From JAIBJN01 sp963847985 (GTDB taxonomy: Bacteria > Actinomycetota > Thermoleophilia > Gaiellales > Gaiellaceae): DNA of 64,000 bases. Positions 1-6,569 of this stretch are shown here, piece by piece. Within the stretch, counting starts at the first letter, position 1. Every line of letters starts with the position of its first letter. The stretch lies in the NCBI GenBank assembly GCA_963847985.1, contig CAWKBS010000013.1, forward strand, positions 116,286-180,285, written 5' to 3'. The notes beneath the pieces were generated by a model that saw only the letters and a list, made by a program, of their open reading frames with translations, did not search any database and was not told where the DNA came from. A program made the position numbers and the translations under genes.

Positions 1-1
1 C

Positions 2-454
2 AAGGGCTGGAACATGACCGGCTGGCGCGTCGGCTGGATCGCCGGGAACGCCGAGGTCGTCGAGAGCTACCGCAGCCTGAAGACCAACCTCGACTCGGGG
101 ATGTTCGACGCGCTCCAGCTCGCCGGCGTGGCGGCGCTGACCGAGGCGCGCGAGTTCCCCAAGGAGATGTCGGAGGTCTACCGGCGCCGCCGGGACCTCA
201 TGATCGCGGCCCTGGCCGAGAGCGGGATCGAGGCCGAGCCGCCCAGGGCGACCCCGTACCTCTGGATCCGCGTGCCCGAAGGCCACGATGCGGCGAGCTT
301 CACGGAGCTCGTGCTCGCGCAGGCTGCGGTCATCGTCTCGCCGGGGCCCTCGTTCGGGCCGTCGGGCGAGGGTTACGTGCGGATCTCGCTGACCGTCCCG
401 GACGAGCGGCTGGAGGAGGCCGCGCGGCGGATCGCGTCTTCGCTGAGTCCCTGA
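2..454 (+). CDS. class I/II PLP aminotransferase, C-terminal part (gene enters from the left edge)
   Basis: Fold-type I PLP-dependent aminotransferase; only about 150 C-terminal residues lie in the window. The frame opens with K-G-W-N-M-T-G-W-R, matching the family signature S-K-x-x-N-M-T-G-W-R, so the lysine encoded at bases 2-4 should be the one that forms the Schiff base with PLP. The 'KTNLDSG' stretch and the 'GYVRISL' segment near the end, whose Arg normally binds the substrate carboxylate, resemble the LL-diaminopimelate aminotransferase / alanine transaminase branch. A dapL-like role in lysine and peptidoglycan precursor synthesis is my best guess, but substrate cannot be fixed from a fragment. 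It is followed by a structured element, not by an operon partner. Confidence 0.8.
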   Translation, partial: KGWNMTGWRVGWIAGNAEVVESYRSLKTNLDSGMFDALQLAGVAALTEAREFPKEMSEVYRRRRDLMIAALAESGIEAEPPRATPYLWIRVPEGHDAASFTELVLAQAAVIVSPGPSFGPSGEGYVRISLTVPDERLEEAARRIASSLSP

Positions 455-481
455 TGGGCTGACGGCCCGTCGCGTGGACGC

Positions 482-590
482 GATGGGCGGTTCGAGGCAA
501 GGACGCAGGGGAGCGCTCATACCCCAAGCGGTATGGGCGCGACTGAGGACGCGGCCTCGGGCGTCCAGCGCGGCCAGGCGGCATGGCCCT
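482..590. other. candidate structured RNA element, copy 1
   Basis: Non-coding stretch between the aminotransferase stop and hflX. It is clearly related to bases 13651-13760: both share CAAGGACGCAGGG, AGCG, then a 6-bp hairpin, then GGGCGCGAC, GAGGACGC and CAGCGCGGCC. Here the hairpin is CATACC/GGTATG at 518-535. In the other copy it is CGTAGC/GCTACG, so paired positions changed together. Function and strand are unknown. Confidence 0.6.
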
Positions 591-625
591 TCAGCCCTTC
601 AGGGGCTCGAAGGTCGGATCCCGGG

Positions 626-631
626 CATAAT
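626..631 (+). promoter_or_regulatory. -10 element of hflX (CATAAT), leaderless
   Basis: CATAAT ends 6 nt before the GTG at 638 and there is no Shine-Dalgarno sequence between them. The same hexamer-to-start spacing recurs across the window, which points to transcription starting at or next to the start codon. Confidence 0.6.
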
Positions 632-637
632 CGCCCT

Positions 638-1953
<1,316 letters not shown>

Positions 1954-1957
<4 letters not shown>

Positions 1958-2388
1958 TCGAGCTCCCGATCGTCCGCCTGCGCGCGGACGCCCGCATCCC
2001 CGAGCGCGCCTACGCGGGAGACGCCGGCCTCGACCTCTCGACCTGCGAGCCGCTCCGCCTCGAGCCTGGCGAGCGCGCCGTCGTGCCGACCGGCCTCGCG
2101 GTGGCCATTCCCGAGGGCTTCGCCGGCTTCGTGCAGCCGCGCTCGGGCCTGGCCGCCCGGCACGGGATCGCGCTCGTCAACTCCCCGGGCCTGATCGACG
2201 CCGGCTACCGGGGCGAGATCAGGGTCGTCCTTCTCAACACCGACCGGGAGCACGCGTTCGTCGCGGAGGCGGGCGAGCGGATCGCGCAGCTCGTCGTCCT
2301 CCCGATCCCGGAGCTCGAGCTGGTGGAGCTGGACGAGCTGCCTGCGAGCGAGCGCGGCGTCCGGGGCTTCGGCTCCTCACGTACCTGA
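1954..2388 (+). CDS. dut: dUTP diphosphatase
   Basis: Homotrimeric-type dUTPase (dUTP to dUMP + PPi), 144 residues, the usual length. Visible motifs in order: 'AGDAGLDL' (motif 1), 'PRSGLA' (motif 2), 'GLIDAGYRGEI' (motif 3, with the catalytic Asp and the Tyr that selects against ribose), 'ERIAQLV' (motif 4) and the C-terminal arm 'RGVRGFGSS' (motif 5). GTG start overlaps the hflX stop by four bases. It supplies dUMP for thymidylate synthesis and keeps uracil out of DNA; the nudix gene begins one base after its stop, so the three form one operon. Confidence 0.95.
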
Positions 2389-2389
2389 C

Positions 2390-2839
2390 ATGGAGCCGCG
2401 CATCCGGGTGTCCGCGATCCTGCGGCGGGACAGCCGCGTCCTCCTCGTCCGCCACGAGAAGCAGGGGCGCGAGTACTGGCTCCTCCCGGGCGGCGGCGTC
2501 GGAGCGGGGGAGACCCTGGTCGCCGCCCTGAAACGTGAGCTGGCGGAGGAAGTGGGGATTGACGACGACCTCCCGCTCGAGGGCCCCGTCGCGCTGGCCG
2601 ACTCGATCTCGCCGCCGGGATGGCCTCAGAAGCACGTCGTCCACATCGTGTTCGCCTCAAGCCTCGACGATCGCTCGCTGGAGCGCGTCACGTCGACGGA
2701 CGATGCCGTCCGCAACCAGCGGCTGTTCGACGTGGACGAGCTCGTTGGACTGGCGCTCCACCCGCCGATCCAGCGGTTTCTCTCCCGCTGGCAGCCCGGC
2801 GACCCGACGGTCTACCTCGGCTCGCTCTGGGCGCCGTAG
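2390..2839 (+). CDS. Nudix hydrolase
   Basis: Small Nudix hydrolase of 149 residues. The Nudix box is intact (G-x5-E-x7-R-E-L-x-E-E-x-G-I, about residues 34-56), giving the metal-binding helix that cleaves a nucleoside diphosphate linked to another moiety. The substrate cannot be read from sequence. Position directly behind dut suggests nucleotide-pool sanitation, for example of oxidised NTPs, but that is inference. The stop lies one base from the stop of the convergent sulfatase gene, leaving no room for an intrinsic terminator between them. Confidence 0.85.
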   Translation: MEPRIRVSAILRRDSRVLLVRHEKQGREYWLLPGGGVGAGETLVAALKRELAEEVGIDDDLPLEGPVALADSISPPGWPQKHVVHIVFASSLDDRSLERVTSTDDAVRNQRLFDVDELVGLALHPPIQRFLSRWQPGDPTVYLGSLWAP

Positions 2840-2840
2840 C

Positions 2841-4430
2841 TCAGGGCCGTCGGACGACCTCGCACGACCGGCCGACGACCCGGTCGCGCCGGTCGGCGAA
2901 CAAGACGTCCCGGGCGGGGCCGCAGTCCACGTAGTCACGGTGCCCATCGCGGGTGTAGACGACGTCGCGTCCATGGCCGCCGAACGACCAGTCCGGCCCC
3001 TTCCCGGGCGCGAGCACGTCGCGGCCTACGCCCCCGCAGAGGATGTCGTAGCCTCCGGACCCGAGCAGCCGGTCCGGCCCACGGCTGCCCTGGTGCGTGC
3101 AGAGGAGCTCGCGCCTGAGCCCGGGCGGGGGCGCGTTGCACATGCGGCCGAGGCGGGCGCGGAGCACGTCCTCGCGCATCTGCCAGGCGGGGTCCTGCGC
3201 CAGGCTCTCCAGCTGATACGGGTCCGAGGCGAGGTGGTAGAGCTCCCGTGACCCATCGGCGTAGACGGCGTACATCTGCCCCTGCGTTCGGATGGCGCAG
3301 TACGGGGGCGAGGGGAACGGCTGCATGCCGATGGACTCGATCAGGAACTCGCGCCGTCCGGGGCCGGCGGTCGAGGAGAGGAGGGGCAGGAGGCTCTGAC
3401 CGTCCGCCTTCCAGGCGATCCCGGCGAGCGCGGCGAAGGTGGGGGCGAGGTCGATGTTCAGAGCCAGCCGCGCGTCCGTTCGTACCTGCGAGCCGTAGCG
3501 GACGACCATCGGCACGCGAATCGACTCCTCGTACGGGGCGATCTTGTTCAGGATGCCGTGCTCGCCCCACAGGAAGCCGTTGTCGGAGGTGAACACGATC
3601 ATCGTGTCCGCGAGCTTTCCCGTCGCCTCGAGCGCGTCGACCACCCGCCGCACGGCGTCGTCCACGGCCAGGAGCGACTGATACTGGCTCCTCCGGTACT
3701 CGTCCGCGACGGCGGCGTCGAAGACGACCTGCTCGATCCAGCGCGGCTTGTCGGAGACGTCCTCGAAGTAGCTCTCGGGCCGCCACGGAGGGAGGTCCGG
3801 GAACGAGCCGGCGTGGCGCGGGGCCGCGGTCGCAGGCCCGTGGGCTGCGATCGGGAACAGCGCCAGGAAGAACGGGCGCGAGTCGGCGGCCGCGATGAAC
3901 GACTCGGCCTCGGCCGCCAGGACGTCCGTCGCATAGTCGGCCTCCTCGGAGCCGTACTCGACGGGCAGCCCGTCCACGTTGACGCGGTAGTCGAAGTACC
4001 GGTGCGCGCTCGACGGGGTGAACGCGAACCAGCGGTTCCAGCCGGGCGGCACGCGCAGGGTGTCGTAGCCGTTCAGGTACTTGCCGAGAAACCCCGTCCG
4101 CCAGCCGGCCCGCTGCAGCGCGACCGCGATCGTCGACCGCGCGTCGAACTTCGGCAGGTCGCGGTTTCCGTAGACCCGGGTCCCGTGCGAGTACCTGCCG
4201 GTGAGGATCGACGCCCGCGCCGGGCAGCAGAGGGGATTGACCGCGAAGGCGTTCGAGAAGGTGACGCCCTTGGCGACGAGCTCCGACTCCACCGTGGGCA
4301 TCGCCGAGAGCGTGTCCCAGCGCTGGTCGTCGGTGACGATCAGGACGATGTTCGGGCTCGCGGCCGCGGCGCACGGAACGAAGGCCGCAGCGACCACTAC
4401 TGCCAGGAGTGCGCGGCCTTTCCTGCCCAA
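2841..4430 (-). CDS. secreted sulfatase with C-terminal RTX-like repeats
   Basis: Type I sulfatase (alkaline-phosphatase superfamily) of 529 residues. A signal peptide (basic start, hydrophobic 7-23) leads to 'PNIVLIVTDDQ' with metal-binding Asp34/Asp35, then C68-C-P-A-R72, the C-x-P-x-R motif in which Cys68 would be oxidised to formylglycine. 'FTSDNGFLWGEHG' gives later metal ligands. The last ~85 residues are not sulfatase: they contain GG-x-G-x-D nonapeptide-like units ('GGVGRDVL', 'GGHGRDVV') typical of calcium-binding RTX folds. Start is TTG at 4430 with TATCAT nine bases upstream. Likely exported to act on sulfated organics; no sulfatase-maturing enzyme is seen nearby. Confidence 0.88.
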   Translation of the reverse strand: MGRKGRALLAVVVAAAFVPCAAAASPNIVLIVTDDQRWDTLSAMPTVESELVAKGVTFSNAFAVNPLCCPARASILTGRYSHGTRVYGNRDLPKFDARSTIAVALQRAGWRTGFLGKYLNGYDTLRVPPGWNRWFAFTPSSAHRYFDYRVNVDGLPVEYGSEEADYATDVLAAEAESFIAAADSRPFFLALFPIAAHGPATAAPRHAGSFPDLPPWRPESYFEDVSDKPRWIEQVVFDAAVADEYRRSQYQSLLAVDDAVRRVVDALEATGKLADTMIVFTSDNGFLWGEHGILNKIAPYEESIRVPMVVRYGSQVRTDARLALNIDLAPTFAALAGIAWKADGQSLLPLLSSTAGPGRREFLIESIGMQPFPSPPYCAIRTQGQMYAVYADGSRELYHLASDPYQLESLAQDPAWQMREDVLRARLGRMCNAPPPGLRRELLCTHQGSRGPDRLLGSGGYDILCGGVGRDVLAPGKGPDWSFGGHGRDVVYTRDGHRDYVDCGPARDVLFADRRDRVVGRSCEVVRRP

Positions 4431-4439
4431 CGTCGCTCG

Positions 4440-4490
4440 ATGATAGCGGCGTCACTCGAACGAGTGATCCTGCGGCCCCTCACTCGAACA
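4440..4490. promoter_or_regulatory. divergent promoter region with 16-bp palindrome
   Basis: Between the sulfatase and subtilase starts. Minus-strand -10 TATCAT is at 4445-4440. A perfect palindrome TCACTCG-AA-CGAGTGA lies at 4452-4467, just upstream of that -10, and the sequence CACTCGAAC recurs at 4481-4489. The layout fits an operator for a dimeric regulator that could control both secreted enzymes. Confidence 0.5.
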
Positions 4491-4517
4491 GGGGAGGCTC
4501 CGCCGGGGGTTCGTCCC

Positions 4518-4523
4518 TAGCCT
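4518..4523 (+). promoter_or_regulatory. probable -10 of the subtilase gene (TAGCCT)
   Basis: TANNNT hexamer about 60 bases before the ATG at 4584. Together with the purine-rich ribosome-binding site AAGGAGAGAG just before the ATG it implies a normal leadered mRNA, unlike many neighbours. Confidence 0.4.
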
Positions 4524-4583
4524 CGGGTGTGGGAATTGATCTGCGGCCCGCGTTCTGCGCGGAGAAGGAGAGAGAGAAGACTT

Positions 4584-6392
4584 ATGCGGCTCAACGGCTC
4601 GTCGAGAGGGGAAACCCGGTCGAGCGCCCTCTGGGGGAAACCCTCCAAGGGTGAAACACGCTCGAGCGCTCTGTGGGGCAAGGGCGGTCGCGGCTTCGCG
4701 CTTCTGGTGCTCGTTGCCGTCGTTCTGGGTGCGCCCATGGCGGCCGGTGCCGGGAGGTCCTCCAACTCACACGACAGCAATCTCAAGGCGTACGTGTCGC
4801 CCGACCTGCTCGAAGCGGTCCAGGCGACTCCGAACGCCATGTTCGACGTCATCATCCAGGGCGCGCGCAACGAGTCGACCGCCGAAGTGGCGAGCGAGGT
4901 CGGAGACGCACGCGAGCACGATCCGGGCCGTGGTGTTGGCCTGCGCAAGCGCTTCCGCTCCCTCAGCGCTGTCGCCGCGCAGCTGACCGGTCGCCAGATC
5001 CTCAGGCTCGCCCGCCGCTCCGACATCGGTGCGATCACGAGCGACGCGCCCGTGAAGCTGTCCGCCTACTCCAGCTCCCAGCGCTGGCCGTACGTGGCCG
5101 GCTTCAACGGGGTCTGGAACGGCGCCGCTGCGGCGAACGCCCCGGCGATCGCCGTCGTGGACTCCGGGATTCAGACCGGCCGGTCCGACTTCGGCACGCG
5201 GATCGCCGCCCAGGTGAACTTGACCTCGATCCAGCCGAACGCGGCCGGCGACGGTCGTGGCCACGGAACCTTCGTGGCCGCTATCGCGGCCGGCGAGAAG
5301 GCCGGGCGCGCAGGCGGCTCGCCCAAGTCGAAGATCGTCTCCATCGACGTGATGGACGACAACGGCATGGCGATGACGCGTGACGTGATCGCCGCCGCCG
5401 ACTGGATCCTCGCGAACAAGGCCCAGTACAACATCCGCGTCGCCAACTTCTCGCTGCACAGCTCGACGCCCGCCAGCGTCTTCTTCGACCCGCTCGACCG
5501 GGCCGTGGAGAAGCTCTGGCTGAACGGCGTCGTGGTCGTGGCCGCGGCGGGCAACTACGGCGTCGACGCCACGCCCACGGGTGTGACCTTCGCCCCCGGC
5601 AACGATCCGTTCGTGCTGACGGTCGGCGCTGCCGACGTCAACCGCTCCATCCGAACGCACGACGACTTCGCGGCTCCGTGGTCGGCGTGGGGCTACACGC
5701 TCGACGGCTTCTCCAAGCCCGAGCTCGGCGCTCCCGGCCGCTACATGGTCGCCGCGGTGCCGAACACCTCCACGCTGTTCGCGGAGCGCCCCGGCAACGT
5801 CAAGCCGTACAACACGATGGAGCTCTCCGGCACGTCGTTCGCGGCTCCGGTCGTGGCAGCGGCGGCCGCCCAGGTCCTCGCCCGCCATCCGGAGTGGACG
5901 CCCGACCAGGTCAAGGGCGCGCTCATGGTGTCCGCCAAGGACACTCCGAGCGCCGTCCGCGGCTCGCTCGGCGTTGGCATGGTCGACGCCACGGCCGCCG
6001 CCGCGGTCGTCAACCCGCCCAACCCGAACGCGGCGCTCCGGCAGTTCGTCGTCGCCGCCGGCGACGGCACGGGCCCGATGTTCGACGCGGCGAGCTGGGC
6101 GAACGTCGCCCAGAGCGACGCCTCCTGGGCGTCCGCGTCCTGGGCCTCGGCCTCGTGGGCCAACGCCTCCTGGGCGTCCGCGTCCTGGGCCAACGCCTCC
6201 TGGGCCTCGGCCTCGTGGGCCAACGCCTCCTGGGCGTCCGCGTCCTGGGCCTCGGCCTCGTGGGCGAACGCCTCCTGGGCCTCGGCTTCCTGGGCCTCGG
6301 CCTCCTACGCCGACAACGCCGACGGCGACGTCAGCCAGACCGGCGAGTTCCTCGACCAGCTCGAGATCGCCGAGCTCGGGCTCGCCCCGTAG
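4584..6392 (+). CDS. S8 family serine peptidase (subtilase) with N-terminal duplication and C-terminal A-S-W repeats
   Basis: Exported subtilisin-like protease, 602 residues. The start is set by AAGGAGAGAG immediately before ATG 4584. The N-terminus has a duplicated stretch, G-E-T-R-S-S-A-L-W-G-K twice, before a hydrophobic signal segment (about 35-55). The catalytic triad is visible: Asp in 'VVDSGI', His in 'GHGTFVAAI', Ser in 'GTSFAAP'; oxyanion Asn in 'AAAGNYG'. After the catalytic domain come 13 tandem pentapeptides A-S-W-A-[S/N] and a short acidic tail. The repeat may be a spacer or stacking surface module; its role is unknown. Two hairpins follow the stop. Confidence 0.9.
   Translation: MRLNGSSRGETRSSALWGKPSKGETRSSALWGKGGRGFALLVLVAVVLGAPMAAGAGRSSNSHDSNLKAYVSPDLLEAVQATPNAMFDVIIQGARNESTAEVASEVGDAREHDPGRGVGLRKRFRSLSAVAAQLTGRQILRLARRSDIGAITSDAPVKLSAYSSSQRWPYVAGFNGVWNGAAAANAPAIAVVDSGIQTGRSDFGTRIAAQVNLTSIQPNAAGDGRGHGTFVAAIAAGEKAGRAGGSPKSKIVSIDVMDDNGMAMTRDVIAAADWILANKAQYNIRVANFSLHSSTPASVFFDPLDRAVEKLWLNGVVVVAAAGNYGVDATPTGVTFAPGNDPFVLTVGAADVNRSIRTHDDFAAPWSAWGYTLDGFSKPELGAPGRYMVAAVPNTSTLFAERPGNVKPYNTMELSGTSFAAPVVAAAAAQVLARHPEWTPDQVKGALMVSAKDTPSAVRGSLGVGMVDATAAAAVVNPPNPNAALRQFVVAAGDGTGPMFDAASWANVAQSDASWASASWASASWANASWASASWANASWASASWANASWASASWASASWANASWASASWASASYADNADGDVSQTGEFLDQLEIAELGLAP
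6120..6314 (+). repeat. 13 tandem 15-bp units encoding A-S-W-A-[S/N]
   Basis: In-frame pentapeptide repeat at the C-terminus of the subtilase. The third-position pattern alternates between units, so the array looks shaped by slippage or recombination and then kept in frame. The last unit changes Trp to Tyr (A-S-Y-A-D). Confidence 0.9.
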
Positions 6393-6402
6393 TAAGCACT
6401 AG

Positions 6403-6431
6403 GAGCCTCGGGCCGTCCGGGCCCGAGGCTC
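6403..6431 (+). terminator. hairpin terminator after the subtilase
   Basis: Perfect 12-bp stem GAGCCTCGGGCC / GGCCCGAGGCTC with a 5-nt loop, ten bases after the subtilase stop. There is only a short T run after it, as is usual in actinobacteria. A second 9-bp hairpin (AGGCGTCCC / GGGACGCCT) follows at 6452-6477. Confidence 0.75.
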
Positions 6432-6494
6432 ACCTTTCCGGGTGATCTTCCAGGCGTCCCTCGAACGGGGGACGCCTTGGCCCGTGCCCGGGCA

Positions 6495-6500
6495 TACGTT
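6495..6500 (+). promoter_or_regulatory. -10 element TACGTT of the leader ORF
   Basis: TANNNT hexamer exactly six bases before ATG 6507, the same spacing as at hflX and other starts here. It points to the short leader ORF, not to a start of the large gene. Confidence 0.55.
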
Positions 6501-6506
6501 CAGCCC

Positions 6507-6569
6507 ATGGCTCTGCGGCCGTATCACCCATTGGCGTGGGCTCGTCTCGATCCGATTCGGGGCCTGTGA
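6507..6569 (+). CDS. 20-codon leader ORF coupled to the GGDEF/HD-GYP gene
   Basis: ATG placed six bases after TACGTT opens a 20-codon frame (begins M-A-L-R-P-Y-H-P, contains four Arg and one Trp) whose TGA overlaps GTG 6566 of the next gene in the pattern GTGA. The peptide has no recognisable domain. The arrangement fits a leaderless upstream ORF that delivers ribosomes to the main start by termination-reinitiation. It could also be attenuator-like, but no alternative stem-loops stand out. No homologue is recognised, so this rests on signal placement only. Confidence 0.5.
   Translation: MALRPYHPLAWARLDPIRGL

Noticed and set aside
6120..6314. CRISPR-like array from the regular 15-bp spacing
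   Set aside because: Units are contiguous, in frame and code for a pentapeptide; no spacers. No CRISPR array or cas gene was seen in the window.
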